Positions 21,997-32,722 of a stretch of 64,000 bases of DNA are shown one piece after another. A program made the translations under genes and the position numbers. Under the pieces are notes generated by a model. It worked only from the letters and a program-made list of their open reading frames with translations. It ran no database searches and was not told the origin of the DNA. The stretch spans positions 1-64,000 of the forward strand of contig CAKSEO010000006.1 in the NCBI GenBank assembly GCA_934446565.1, in the 5' to 3' direction. Position 1 is the stretch's first letter. Each line of letters begins with the position of its first letter. This stretch comes from an uncultured Oscillospiraceae bacterium. Lineage in GTDB: Bacteria > Bacillota > Clostridia > Oscillospirales > Ruminococcaceae.

Positions 21997-22908
21997 TTAT
22001 TCCGGCTTTCCGCCGCGCAGCTCCTCCGCAAGGCGGGACAGCTTCTTCAGGCGGTGGTTCAGCCCGCTGCGGCTTATCTTTTCGGGGAACAGCCCGCACA
22101 GCTCCGACAGTGACATTTCCGGGTTTTCCACGCGCAGCCGCGCGGTTTCCCGCAGGTCCGGCGACAGCCAGTCCGCGCCCATGGTGCTGAATATGTACTC
22201 GATGTCAGCGGTGCTCCTGTTGGAGGCGGCGACAGTTTTGTCGAGATTTGCGTTTTCGCAGTTAACGGAGCGGTTTACACGGTTGCGGAAATCCTTGACT
22301 ATCTTTACCTGCATTATTTCCATCGAGTGGTTCGCGGCTCCGATGTAGGTCAGGAAATCCTCGATGAGCTCGCTTTCCTTTGCGTAGAGCACCGCGCGTT
22401 TTGAGCGGCTGCCGCCCCGCGTCGTTTCCTTTAGGGACATTCCGTGCTCCGCGATGAAATCCAGCAGAGCCGGAGTCCGGTCGTTTTCCGGGAGCACCAG
22501 CTCCAGGTGATACTCCTTGTTGGGGTCGGTGACGGAGCCGCAGCTTACGAACACTCCCCGCAGGAAAGCTCCGCTTTCCTCATCGCCGCCGCTGACAGCG
22601 CCGCCGTTTATCTCCGAGAAATCCCCGAAGCGCTCTGCGATGTCCTCCCAGCCGCTGCGAACTTTCAGCGTGTACAGCGAGCCGGAGCTCTTCACCAATC
22701 GCACGATACCGGTGTGAGCTTTTGGAAAAACCGTCCGGATAAGCTCTGCTGCGGCATTCATCAGGTCGAGATTTTCGGTCTGGATGAGCGGTCGCCCCTC
22801 GTCCATGCGGGAGGCGTACATTATGCCGTACAGCATAGATTCAGCCTGCTGCGGGGAAAGGTTCTTAACGTCGCATAATTCTTTTTTTATATCTGAACTG
22901 AATGACAT
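21997..22908 (-). CDS. whiA: DNA-binding protein WhiA
   Basis: Bacterial regulator with a LAGLIDADG-like N-terminal fold and a C-terminal helix-turn-helix, 303 residues. The opening MSFSSDIKKELC, the segment FLRGVFVSCGSVTDPNKEYHLE, the NRSVNCENANLDKTVAAS stretch, and the terminal HTH (MSLSELCGLFPEKISRSGLNHRLKKL) match the family. WhiA affects cell division, chromosome segregation and, in Streptomyces, sporulation. It usually sits with rapZ and yvcK; here it is instead the last gene of an operon with a YfcE-like phosphodiesterase and the helicase/ATPase pair, starting 20 bp after the phosphodiesterase stop. Confidence 0.95.
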   Translation of the reverse strand: MSFSSDIKKELCDVKNLSPQQAESMLYGIMYASRMDEGRPLIQTENLDLMNAAAELIRTVFPKAHTGIVRLVKSSGSLYTLKVRSGWEDIAERFGDFSEINGGAVSGGDEESGAFLRGVFVSCGSVTDPNKEYHLELVLPENDRTPALLDFIAEHGMSLKETTRGGSRSKRAVLYAKESELIEDFLTYIGAANHSMEIMQVKIVKDFRNRVNRSVNCENANLDKTVAASNRSTADIEYIFSTMGADWLSPDLRETARLRVENPEMSLSELCGLFPEKISRSGLNHRLKKLSRLAEELRGGKPE

Positions 22909-22928
22909 TTCACAATCTCCGTTAGTCG

Positions 22929-23474
22929 TTACAGCGCGTAGGTCAGCAGCGGCTCGCCGGATTCGAGCTGCTTTATCGTGAAAACTCCGTCCTCGTATAT
23001 CATGTAGCTGCGGGGCTTGCCCTCTTTAGGCAGGGAAACGGAGCCGTCGTTCAGGCAGTGTATGCCGTCCACGCACTCTGCCTTGAAAACGTGAGTATGT
23101 CCGTTTATCAGGACGTCGCCGGGATTCAGCGGCGGCAGGTCCTGCGGATTATAGTGGTGCCCGTGGGTGAGGTAGAAGCAGCGACCGCCCTCGAATATCA
23201 GCGCGTAATCCGCGAGCACCGGGAATTCCAGCACCATCTGGTCAACCTCGGTGTCGCAGTTGCCGCGCACGCACATCAGCTGCGACTTCATCGGATTCAG
23301 CAGCGCGATGACCTTTTTCGGCGCGTGACCCTCCGGGAGGTCGTTGCGCGGACCATGGTAGAGTATATCTCCGAGCAGGCAGAGCCTGTCCGCGCCCTCG
23401 CGGGAGTAAGCTTCCAGCATTCTTTCGCAGTAGAGCGCAGAGCCGTGTATATCCGAAGCAAACATCAGTTTCAT
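22929..23474 (-). CDS. yfcE: YfcE/MJ0936-family metallophosphoesterase
   Basis: Calcineurin-like phosphodiesterase, 181 residues. All metal-binding motifs are present: DIHG (8-11), GD (about 35), GNCD, HGHHY and GHTH. Family members hydrolyse phosphodiesters such as bis-pNPP in vitro; the natural substrate is unknown. The start lies 11 bp after the helicase stop, and that stop codon TAA overlaps its ribosome-binding site (TAAGGAG), so translation is probably coupled to the helicase. Confidence 0.9.
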   Translation of the reverse strand: MKLMFASDIHGSALYCERMLEAYSREGADRLCLLGDILYHGPRNDLPEGHAPKKVIALLNPMKSQLMCVRGNCDTEVDQMVLEFPVLADYALIFEGGRCFYLTHGHHYNPQDLPPLNPGDVLINGHTHVFKAECVDGIHCLNDGSVSLPKEGKPRSYMIYEDGVFTIKQLESGEPLLTYAL

Positions 23475-23485
23475 TGCAGTTCTCC

Positions 23486-25708
23486 TTACAGATTGTTTTT
23501 CATGTCGTCGGTGTCAAGGTAGTCCTCAACGTACTGCTTTTTCAGCAGCTCCCGGGGGATGTAGTCGTTGTATTTTCCGGATATTTCGCAGTTGTCCGGA
23601 ATCTTAAAGCTGAACTTATCCGCGCCGTTGCGTTTTATCTCGGCGAGGGCGGTTTCCAGTTCCTCAAGGCTGCGGTCGGTCTTGACCTCGATGCACACCG
23701 GGATGTAACGGTGCAGCCACACGTTAGCGCCGAATCCGCGCTGCCGCAGTTCGTACATCAGAGCCATGCAGGCGCGCGTCCCGAGAAACGGGAACACGGC
23801 GTACAGCGTAGGCGTTATCTTCAGCGCCCGCCCGGATGAAAATGCCACGCTCCCCCCGGCAAGGCGGTTTTCAGAATCGGCGATATTCGCGTTAGCCATC
23901 GCGGCATTGCGGCATGATGTGCGTATCTGCTTCAGGCGCTTTTTCGCGGAATCGTCCAGGAATGCGTATTCCTCGTCGCTGCAAAGCACCTCATGCAGCT
24001 TCTTCATGACCTTGGTGTGGACGTATTCGTTGCCGGTATCCTGCCACATATTCGCGGAGATACCGGGAATGTGCTTTACGAAAATGCGGCGCTCCTTGAG
24101 GTCCAGCTCGGTGACCTCCCATGCCTGTCCGGCGAGCGCAAACTGCGCCTTTTCCGGGAACGGTGTCTGCACTGTGCCTATCTCCTCGGCGTTGCACCGC
24201 ACGGAGAATTCCGACGGTACGGAGAACACCGCGAGGAACTCGTAGTTGTTGACTGCCGCCTCGCCCTTTTCGCCGACCAGCAGCCCGCCGTCCTCGCCGC
24301 GCTCTATCTGACCGTTTTCCAGCATGTGGCGGAGCAATATCAGGTAGTCATCCTTGGTGACGTGCTTAAACACGCCCAGCGTGAGAATGTACCGGGCAAG
24401 CTCCTGCGGCTTTACGCTTCCCTGGGAGGAAAGCCAGCTCATAGTCTGGTGGTACAGCAGGCTGTAGGGGAGCTTCGGGAGGTACATCGGCTCTATCCAG
24501 CGCTCCCGGGTGTAGAGCAGTATCATCGCGATACACATCACGAAATCCCAGTTTATTTCCTTATAGAATTCCTGCGGCGGCAGGCTCATGTCCCACCGGA
24601 ACGCGAAACGCATTTCCGCAATGCCGCCGCGCCGCCCGGTGCGCCCAAGGCGCTGGACCAGCCCGGAAACAGTGAGCGGGCAGCCGGTCTGGACTATCCG
24701 CTCGAGCTTTCCGAGGTCGATACCGAGCTCCAGCGTTACGGTGGCTCCTGTGCAGACAGGCTGCTCGGAGGATTTCATTTTCTGCTCGGTGAATTCCCGC
24801 AGGGCGGGGGAGATGTTGGCGTGATGGACAAGGTAATTGTCCGGCAGGCGGCGTTCTGCGGCTATTTTCCGGAGGTGGGCGATGTTTTCCTCGACCTCGC
24901 CCTTGGAGTTGGAGAAAAGTATACAGTGCTTGTTCCAGGTGCTTTCAAATAGGTAGTCGTAGTAATTCTGGAGCAGTATCTTGCTGTCGGAGTTCGGTAT
25001 CTTCTCCTTTATCGGGAAGAACCTGACGGAAAGCCGCAGCGAACGTCCTTTTTCGTGGCATTTCGGGACGATGCAGTCCCTGCCGCTGTCGGTGTTGAGC
25101 CACTGCACCGCGCTGGTGCAGTCGCCGAGGGTGGCGGAAAGCCCTATCCGGCGGGGGTGGAATCCGATGAGCCTTGCAAGCCGCTCCAGAAGGCACAGAA
25201 GCTGCAATCCACGGTCGTTGTCCATGAAGTAGTGCATTTCGTCGATGATGACGAACCGCAGGTCGGAAAACAGCCGGTAGGCTCCGCTGGAATTGTGCAT
25301 AAGCATGCTCTCAAGAGATTCCGGAGTAGTCTGGATGATACCCTGCGGGCGTTTCATCACGCGCTTCTTGGCGGCTGCGGAGGCATCTCCGTGCCACTTG
25401 GTGACGGGTATCGCGGCTTCCTCAAGAAGCCCCTCAAGGCGCTCGAACTGGTCGTTTATCAGCGCCTTGAGCGGCGAGAGGTACAGCACGCCTACGCTCG
25501 CGGAGGGATTCTCCCATAACTGGGTCAGCACCGGGAGGAATGCGGCCTCGGTCTTGCCGCTTGCCGTGCCGCTTGAGAGCAGGAGGTTTTCGTCGGTGTC
25601 GAATATTGCCTGGGCTGCGAGTACCTGTATCTCCCGTAGTTCCTCCCACTTGCAGCGGTAGATGTATTCCTGAATGAACGGGGCGAACCGGGAAAATACG
25701 TCGGACAT
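23486..25708 (-). CDS. BrxHI/Lhr-like DEAD/DEAH-box helicase
   Basis: Superfamily 2 ATP-dependent helicase, 740 residues. Motif I GTASGKT (47-53), motif II DEMH (156-159), motif III LSATLG, and motif VI QRLGRTGRRGG are intact, followed by an Lhr-like winged-helix region and an extra C-terminal domain (about 400-740). The order and the P-loop partner immediately upstream match the BrxHI-BrxD pair known from type 2 BREX and from TerB-associated DNA-processing loci. It begins with the strong site AAGGAGGTGACGAA, 29 bp after the ATPase stop. Phage defence or DNA repair is inferred; no methylase or PglZ is present. Confidence 0.85.
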   Translation of the reverse strand: MSDVFSRFAPFIQEYIYRCKWEELREIQVLAAQAIFDTDENLLLSSGTASGKTEAAFLPVLTQLWENPSASVGVLYLSPLKALINDQFERLEGLLEEAAIPVTKWHGDASAAAKKRVMKRPQGIIQTTPESLESMLMHNSSGAYRLFSDLRFVIIDEMHYFMDNDRGLQLLCLLERLARLIGFHPRRIGLSATLGDCTSAVQWLNTDSGRDCIVPKCHEKGRSLRLSVRFFPIKEKIPNSDSKILLQNYYDYLFESTWNKHCILFSNSKGEVEENIAHLRKIAAERRLPDNYLVHHANISPALREFTEQKMKSSEQPVCTGATVTLELGIDLGKLERIVQTGCPLTVSGLVQRLGRTGRRGGIAEMRFAFRWDMSLPPQEFYKEINWDFVMCIAMILLYTRERWIEPMYLPKLPYSLLYHQTMSWLSSQGSVKPQELARYILTLGVFKHVTKDDYLILLRHMLENGQIERGEDGGLLVGEKGEAAVNNYEFLAVFSVPSEFSVRCNAEEIGTVQTPFPEKAQFALAGQAWEVTELDLKERRIFVKHIPGISANMWQDTGNEYVHTKVMKKLHEVLCSDEEYAFLDDSAKKRLKQIRTSCRNAAMANANIADSENRLAGGSVAFSSGRALKITPTLYAVFPFLGTRACMALMYELRQRGFGANVWLHRYIPVCIEVKTDRSLEELETALAEIKRNGADKFSFKIPDNCEISGKYNDYIPRELLKKQYVEDYLDTDDMKNNL

Positions 25709-25737
25709 TTCGTCACCTCCTTAATATAGCGGAGCGG

Positions 25738-27072
25738 TTACAGCTCAAAATCCTCGAACCCGTCCGTTGAACCGTCGGAGCCGGCAACGGAACTATCGCC
25801 GTCTGGCTTTGAGAATTCAAAGCTGTCCTCGCCCATGAGCTGAGCGATGGTCTTGTCGGGATTCTGCATGGCTATGTTCAGCAGTTCGATGAAGTCGCGT
25901 ATCATCTCGCGGGGCGTGATGTTGGTTTCAGCGCCTACGCGGCTGAATTCCGCCTTTATAAAGTATATCCTGTCCTCGAGGGTCATGCGGTTTTCGTAGC
26001 CGTACAGTCCGGCGTGTATTTCCGCAAGCTTTTCGCAGAGCACCGTCATTTCCTCGTAGGATAGCGGCTGCAGCTTGATTATCGGCGCGAGCATATCATG
26101 GGTCTCGTCTGTGGCGAAACGTCCGCGCTCCAGCCGGGAGCGCAGCGCGTCGTAGCTGAATATCCCGCGGCGGGTGTCTTCTATGCACTGGGGAGTGCCG
26201 CCCATGATTATGCCGAGGTGTGACGCCTTTCCCTGCATCACGTCGTTGTACATCATGAGTATCTTCTCATAGTTATACTGCCGAGTTACTGCGTGGGGTA
26301 TCTTCATGATGTTGACCAGCTCGTCTATCATGATGACGAATCCCTTATAGCCTGCGCTTACAAAGAATGCGGTCAGCAGCTTGATGTAGTCGTACCAGTT
26401 GTCGTCGGTGATTATGACGTTCACTCCGAGGTCCTGCTTTGCCTCTGTTTTGGTGGAGTACTCGCCGCGCAGCCAGCGCACGGCGCAGGAGGCTTTCTCG
26501 TCGTTTCCGGCGGTGAACGCCTTGTGGTAGGCGTTGATGACCCGTGCAAAGTCGAAACCGTGTACCATGTCCTCAAGCCCGCTTATATTGGTGTATATCT
26601 TCTTTTCAACTGCGGAGTCGAAGAAAGGGTCGTCCGGGCTGGTTCCCTCGGCGACTACGTCGGTGCGGATATTGGTTATCCACTTTTCCAGTATCAGCGG
26701 GAGCGCGCCGCCGTCCGGCTTTGTGCGGACGCTCATGTTGCGCATCAGCTCGCGGTAGGTCGCAAGTCCCTGTCCCTTTGTGCCCATCAGGCGTCGCTCC
26801 GGGGAGAGGTCGGCGTCAGCAGTGACAAAGCCTCTGTCCATAAGGTGCTGGCGCATGGTCTGGAGCATGAAGCTCTTTCCGCTGCCGTAGCGCCCTACTA
26901 TGAAACGGAAGAACGCCCCGCCCTCCTCGGTGATATCCACATCATGGAGCAGCGCGTTTATTTCCGCGGTGCGCCCTACCGCGATGTATCCAAGCCCGGT
27001 CCGCGGCACTACGCCGCCTTTCAGCGCGTTGATTATTCCGGAAGCAATTCTCTTTGGTACTGTGACTGCCAT
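25738..27072 (-). CDS. BrxD-like P-loop ATPase (DUF2791 / BREX ATP-binding domain)
   Basis: ATPase of 444 residues with a Walker A GRYGSGKS (60-67), a Walker B ending in Asp250 (VIMIDELVN) and an arginine-rich region (RSRLERGRF) suggestive of a finger. Its N-terminus (RIASGIINALKGGVVP, then GYIAVGR) matches the BREX-system ATP-binding family. The C-terminal 35 residues are acidic and disordered. It is the first gene of a four-gene operon: ATPase, helicase, phosphodiesterase, whiA. GGAGG precedes ATG 27072. A -10 TATAAT (27129-27124) is visible upstream but no good -35. Confidence 0.83.
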   Translation of the reverse strand: MAVTVPKRIASGIINALKGGVVPRTGLGYIAVGRTAEINALLHDVDITEEGGAFFRFIVGRYGSGKSFMLQTMRQHLMDRGFVTADADLSPERRLMGTKGQGLATYRELMRNMSVRTKPDGGALPLILEKWITNIRTDVVAEGTSPDDPFFDSAVEKKIYTNISGLEDMVHGFDFARVINAYHKAFTAGNDEKASCAVRWLRGEYSTKTEAKQDLGVNVIITDDNWYDYIKLLTAFFVSAGYKGFVIMIDELVNIMKIPHAVTRQYNYEKILMMYNDVMQGKASHLGIIMGGTPQCIEDTRRGIFSYDALRSRLERGRFATDETHDMLAPIIKLQPLSYEEMTVLCEKLAEIHAGLYGYENRMTLEDRIYFIKAEFSRVGAETNITPREMIRDFIELLNIAMQNPDKTIAQLMGEDSFEFSKPDGDSSVAGSDGSTDGFEDFEL

Positions 27073-27269
27073 AATTCTTCTACCTCCAGCATATATTTTC
27101 TCTATCCCTTTATTTTATCATATATTATAAGAAAAATCAATAAAAAACAGCGCGAATTATGATACATTTCGGGAACTTTGGATTTGTGCACATTTGCTTA
27201 ATAATTGCATGCGAAATTATTAATTATATTGCAAGTTTCACGAAATTGCAAAAAAAAGGCTGTTTACCC

Positions 27270-27297
27270 CTTGATTTTTTCTGAATAATGGGTAAAA
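27270..27297 (+). promoter_or_regulatory. Promoter of groES-groEL
   Basis: -35 TTGATT (27270-27275), 16-bp spacer, -10 TAAAAT (27292-27297). The CIRCE operator begins 6 bp downstream and would cover the transcription start. Confidence 0.7.
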
Positions 27298-27302
27298 TAT
27301 AA

Positions 27303-27329
27303 TTAGCACTCAAGGAAATAGAGTGCTAA
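27303..27329. promoter_or_regulatory. CIRCE operator
   Basis: TTAGCACTC, nine bases, GAGTGCTAA: an exact match to the consensus HrcA repressor site. It predicts heat-inducible control of groESL by HrcA, which lies outside the window. Confidence 0.97.
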
Positions 27330-27344
27330 CAATGAAGTACATAA

Positions 27345-29309
<1,965 letters not shown>

Positions 29310-29331
29310 TTAGCGCTGCTGAATAAAAACA

Positions 29332-29360
29332 TGACCGGAGCCCCGTTTAGGGGCTCCGGT
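29332..29360 (+). repeat. 29-bp direct repeat, copy 1 (terminator hairpin without T run)
   Basis: It starts TGACCGGAGCCCC and ends GGGGCTCCGGT around the loop GTTTA; identical to copy 2 at 29547-29575. This copy lacks a T run because the intervening element begins directly after it. Confidence 0.85.
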
Positions 29361-29366
29361 CAGACC

Positions 29367-29542
29367 GTCGAAAAAGTCCCGTTGGGACTTTTCCGCCGAA
29401 CATCCCAGCTGCGCGCACGTCTTGGCGGCTACGCCGCCAACCCGCACACTTGCTGGGATAGAAATGTTTTTTGCCCCGGGAAACCCGGAGCAAAAAACGG
29501 ATTTCAAAAGCCCGCTTCGCGGGCAAATTCGATTTTTTCGAC
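29367..29542. repeat. MITE-like structured intergenic element
   Basis: A 176-bp block bounded by GTCGAAAAA (29367-29375) and its exact complement TTTTTCGAC (29534-29542). Inside is a series of hairpins: AAAAGTCCC/GGGACTTTT, ATCCCAGC/GCTGGGAT (29402-29409, 29452-29459) enclosing TTGGCGGC/GCCGCCAA (29422-29440), a long stem TTTTTTGC-CCGGG with its complement (29467-29497), and GCCCGC/GCGGGC (29510-29524). No reading frame looks coding. Terminal inverted repeats and a flanking 29-bp repeat suggest a non-autonomous mobile element, or a structured RNA. Confidence 0.6.
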
Positions 29543-29546
29543 AAGC

Positions 29547-29580
29547 TGACCGGAGCCCCGTTTAGGGGCTCCGGTTTTTT
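29547..29580 (+). terminator. 29-bp direct repeat, copy 2, working terminator of groESL
   Basis: The same 29 bp as copy 1, here followed by a run of T, giving a strong intrinsic terminator (ACCGGAGCCCC, GTTTA loop, GGGGCTCCGGT). Confidence 0.85.
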
Positions 29581-29631
29581 GATAAAAGCTATAATTTAAG
29601 CGGGAGTTGAATTATCAGCTTTTACTAAAAG

Positions 29632-29666
29632 CTGAGAGGTGGAAAGCATACGCTTCCACCCCTCAG
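29632..29666. terminator. Terminator of the hybrid histidine kinase gene
   Basis: CTGAGAGGTGGAAAGC and GCTTCCACCCCTCAG form a stem of about 14 pairs with small mismatches. On the minus strand CTTTTAG follows. Confidence 0.75.
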
Positions 29667-29672
29667 TAATAT

Positions 29673-31862
29673 TTATTTTCTGACAAATCCTGCAACAGTT
29701 GAAATGACTTTGTGGATATCCAACGGCTTTGCAAGGTGAGCGTTCATTCCTGCTTCCATGCATTTTTTAGCGTCTTCTGCGAATGCGTTGGCTGTCATTG
29801 CGACTATTGGGATAGTCTTGGCGTCAGGGCGTTCTAGTGCGCGTATCTCACGCGTTGCGGTAAGTCCGTCCATGACTGGCATCATGATATCCATTAGTAT
29901 TGCGTCGAATGTTCCGGCGGGCTCGCGGCTGAATATATCGACAGCCTGCTTGCCGTCGCCAACGATAGTCACCTGCGCTCCGGCGTCGGTCAGCAGAAGC
30001 TCTGCTATCTCGGCATTAAGGTCATTATCTTCGGCGAGAAGAAGATGTAAGCCATTAATATCCGAACTGCTTTCAGAAACAGTTTTTTGCATCTCCTCAG
30101 GCTTTTCCGCTGTGTCGAACGGCAGCGTTATGACGAATGTCGAGCCCTCTCCCTCCTTGCTGGAAACCTCGATCAATCCGCCCATTTTATCCACGAGGCT
30201 TTTCACGATAGTCATGCCAAGTCCGGTACCCTGGTAAACACTGCGGCTGTCGGAGTTTTCCTGCGTGAACGGTTCGAAGATGTGCGTCAGGAATTCCTGG
30301 CTCATTCCTATTCCAGTATCCGATATCGTCCAGCGGTAGGTCACTTTCCCGTCGCCGTAGTGCATACATTTCAGCGAGGTGATGACCTTACCGCCGACGT
30401 GATTGTATTTTATGCAGTTCCCGTAGATATTCAGGAACAGCTGCCGGATATGCAGCGGACTTCCGTAAACGTATTGCTCGGGCAGGTCCTGCTTATCAGT
30501 TTCAAGCGTTATCCCTGCTTCGGCGGCGCGGGCGCTTATTATGGTGCCGACGTCGCGCGAAAGCTGGGCGAGGTCTATTGGCTCTCTTGCTAGCTCTATT
30601 TTGCCGTCCTCGAGCTTGCTGACTTGCAGCACATCGTTTATCAGGGACAGCAGGTGGTCTGCGGAGACCAGCATTTTCTTGTGATTCTCGCGTACCAGCT
30701 CCTGGTTGTCAAAATGCGCTTCGTCGATGTTGAGCAGGCCGATTATTCCATTGAGAGGAGTTCGGATGTCGTGGCTCATTCGTGATAGGAAGATACTCTT
30801 TGCGGAGTTTGTCTTTTCCGCCTGGAGTGCAGCTTCCTTGAGCTGAGTGTTCTTTTTTTCCAGGCTTTCGGTGTACTTCTGCTGGGCTATCAGTTCCTTT
30901 TTCTGATAGGATTGCTTCATGCGCCAGCGCATTACATGCAGTGCAATGAGCGTCATCAGATATATCAGCAGTGTGTAAAGCATGTTTTTCGGAGTGGAAT
31001 CGAACACGCTGCGCTCGGACATGAACGCGTAGATGTAGTAATCCCGGCTTTTTTTCATAAGACCGAAACTGTAGGAGATCGCAGTTTGTTCATCCTTGGC
31101 GTGAATCAGTTCGCCTTCGCTGTTTCTGTTCATAAGCTGACGGAGTATCGCGATATCCTCGATATTCTTTCCGATAAGCGCTGAATCGTTCGAGGCGACG
31201 ATCTTGTTGCCGGTGCTTACGACTATCGTACCATCGCCGTTCATTGAATATTCTGAAACCAGCGTACTCAGCTTGTCGTTGTATATCCTGGTGTATTCCG
31301 GTGACGTGTAATAGTACCCTACGATTATTCCCGGCGTATCAGATCTTCCGATGGCTGCCAGGTCAACGCAGTAGTCGTCGTGATTTACGCGGAATGCGTA
31401 CGTCTTTTCTGGAAATGTCGCTACATCGGCAATGCTGTTTGTGTCTGTCAGAGACAGCAGCTCGTTTACGTCGATATTTGCAGTGTCGCAGAATGTCTGA
31501 ATGTTTCCGTTTTCGTCAAGCAGGATTATTCCGGACAGGAAGCAGTCTTTGGTCATATCATCCAGGAATTCAGCGGAGGAGGGCTGTTCCAGTGAGAGTG
31601 CCTCGTATTCCAGCCGCCATTTGATCGTCTCAACGCTCTCTGACACTCTGATAAGGCTTTTAGCCTCGGAGGACAGGTCGCGGAGCTGATTGTTGTTGCA
31701 CTGCTCCTTGATGTAATCCACGACTGAGATGAGCTGCGTACCGGCGTTGCTCATATCGAAGCTTGCTCCGATAAAAAATACAGCCACCATGAATATGACG
31801 CCCACGATTATCTCCAGAGGGATGATATTGTGCCAGCGAAATTTGCTTTTTTTATTCTCCAC
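29673..31862 (-). CDS. Hybrid sensor histidine kinase / response regulator
   Basis: Membrane sensor kinase, 729 residues: transmembrane helix 1 (about 13-33), an extracellular dCache-like region (about 34-288), helix 2 (about 291-312), a coiled coil, HisKA with phospho-acceptor His364 (SHDIRTPLNG), HATPase with N box NCIKYN and G boxes DTGIGM and GTGLGM, and a C-terminal receiver with phospho-acceptor Asp658 (LMDIMMPVMDG). Its start overlaps the end of the solute-binding lipoprotein by 11 bp, indicating translational coupling, so the lipoprotein may present ligand to it. No HPt domain or separate output regulator is seen nearby. Confidence 0.93.
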   Translation of the reverse strand: MENKKSKFRWHNIIPLEIIVGVIFMVAVFFIGASFDMSNAGTQLISVVDYIKEQCNNNQLRDLSSEAKSLIRVSESVETIKWRLEYEALSLEQPSSAEFLDDMTKDCFLSGIILLDENGNIQTFCDTANIDVNELLSLTDTNSIADVATFPEKTYAFRVNHDDYCVDLAAIGRSDTPGIIVGYYYTSPEYTRIYNDKLSTLVSEYSMNGDGTIVVSTGNKIVASNDSALIGKNIEDIAILRQLMNRNSEGELIHAKDEQTAISYSFGLMKKSRDYYIYAFMSERSVFDSTPKNMLYTLLIYLMTLIALHVMRWRMKQSYQKKELIAQQKYTESLEKKNTQLKEAALQAEKTNSAKSIFLSRMSHDIRTPLNGIIGLLNIDEAHFDNQELVRENHKKMLVSADHLLSLINDVLQVSKLEDGKIELAREPIDLAQLSRDVGTIISARAAEAGITLETDKQDLPEQYVYGSPLHIRQLFLNIYGNCIKYNHVGGKVITSLKCMHYGDGKVTYRWTISDTGIGMSQEFLTHIFEPFTQENSDSRSVYQGTGLGMTIVKSLVDKMGGLIEVSSKEGEGSTFVITLPFDTAEKPEEMQKTVSESSSDINGLHLLLAEDNDLNAEIAELLLTDAGAQVTIVGDGKQAVDIFSREPAGTFDAILMDIMMPVMDGLTATREIRALERPDAKTIPIVAMTANAFAEDAKKCMEAGMNAHLAKPLDIHKVISTVAGFVRK

Positions 31863-32670
31863 TGTTGACCTCCAGATACTGTTCGGGGTCAGATAAATAT
31901 CTGCTAATAATCTGCTCTGTTGTGCCGTCGTTGTTCATTTCTTTTAACTTTGAATCCAGCGTGGAGGCAAATTCTTTATCGTCAAGCCTGAATGCCGCGC
32001 CCAGACCTACATTCAGCAGCGGTTCATCCAGAACGCGGAAGCTAATGTCGCAGTCCTTCATGAACTGCTCGACTGCTGTTATGTGGGCGGCGGCCGCGTC
32101 AACGTATCCCTTTCCGAGCATGGTGAATATGAGGTCGCGCTTCTTGACGGAAATGATCTTTTTAAAATCCGGGATACCATCTCCGTGGGCTCTTAGTATC
32201 TCCTCGGGTTTGGTGGTGGACTGGACTGCGATGAGTTTCCCCTTGAGGTCCTGGAGCGTGTATATATCACTGTCGGCATTCACGGCGATCACCTGTTTGC
32301 TGCGCATATATGGTCCTGCCCAGGCGTATTCGTCCTCGCGTCCGTCCATTGTGAAGCTGCTCCAGATGCAGTCGATATCCCCGTTGTTGAGAAGGTCGTT
32401 CTTGGATTCCCAGCTGATCATTGTGAATTCGGGCTTGTATCCCATTCTCCCGAACGCTTCCTTTGCAAGCTCTACGTCTATTCCGGTCACTTCACCGTTT
32501 GTATCTATGTAGCTGAATGGCTGATAGTCGTCGCAGCCTACTGTTATCACAGGCATTTCTGCGGAGCTTTCTGATCCGCTGTCAGCATTTTTAGTGTTGT
32601 TGCAGCCGCCAAACAGAAATACCGTACAGGTGAGCGCCATCAGAGAGATAAAAAAATGTCTTTTTTTCAT
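31852..32670 (-). CDS. Solute-binding lipoprotein, family 3 (amino-acid type)
   Basis: Extracellular binding protein of 272 residues: signal peptide with lipobox LFGGC (Cys23) and a periplasmic-binding-protein type 2 fold (YQPFSYIDTNGEVTGIDVELAKEA, trimmed here: key GxDVxLxK pattern; later LKGKLIAVQSTT and DAAAAHITAVEQF). Start ATG 32670 has AAAGGACAG upstream; the in-frame start at 32823 has none. No ABC permease or ATPase accompanies it; the gene overlaps a hybrid histidine kinase, so a sensory role is likely. The ligand is probably a polar amino acid, but this is inferred from family only. Confidence 0.87.
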   Translation of the reverse strand: MKKRHFFISLMALTCTVFLFGGCNNTKNADSGSESSAEMPVITVGCDDYQPFSYIDTNGEVTGIDVELAKEAFGRMGYKPEFTMISWESKNDLLNNGDIDCIWSSFTMDGREDEYAWAGPYMRSKQVIAVNADSDIYTLQDLKGKLIAVQSTTKPEEILRAHGDGIPDFKKIISVKKRDLIFTMLGKGYVDAAAAHITAVEQFMKDCDISFRVLDEPLLNVGLGAAFRLDDKEFASTLDSKLKEMNNDGTTEQIISRYLSDPEQYLEVNSGE

Positions 32671-32722
32671 AGACTGTCCTTTTGATTGAAACACAGAAAT
32701 TAGGTCAATTTTTACAATTAAC

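Noticed and set aside
21997..27072. A complete BREX, DISARM or TerB system
   Set aside because: Only the BrxD-like ATPase and BrxHI-like helicase were found. No PglZ phosphatase, methylase, BrxA/B/L, PLD protein or TerB domain lies in the window.
29331..29549. Short open frames in both strands of the element after groEL
   Set aside because: The stretch is a chain of hairpins bounded by inverted repeats. The frames have no start signals and read as shadow of repeat structure.
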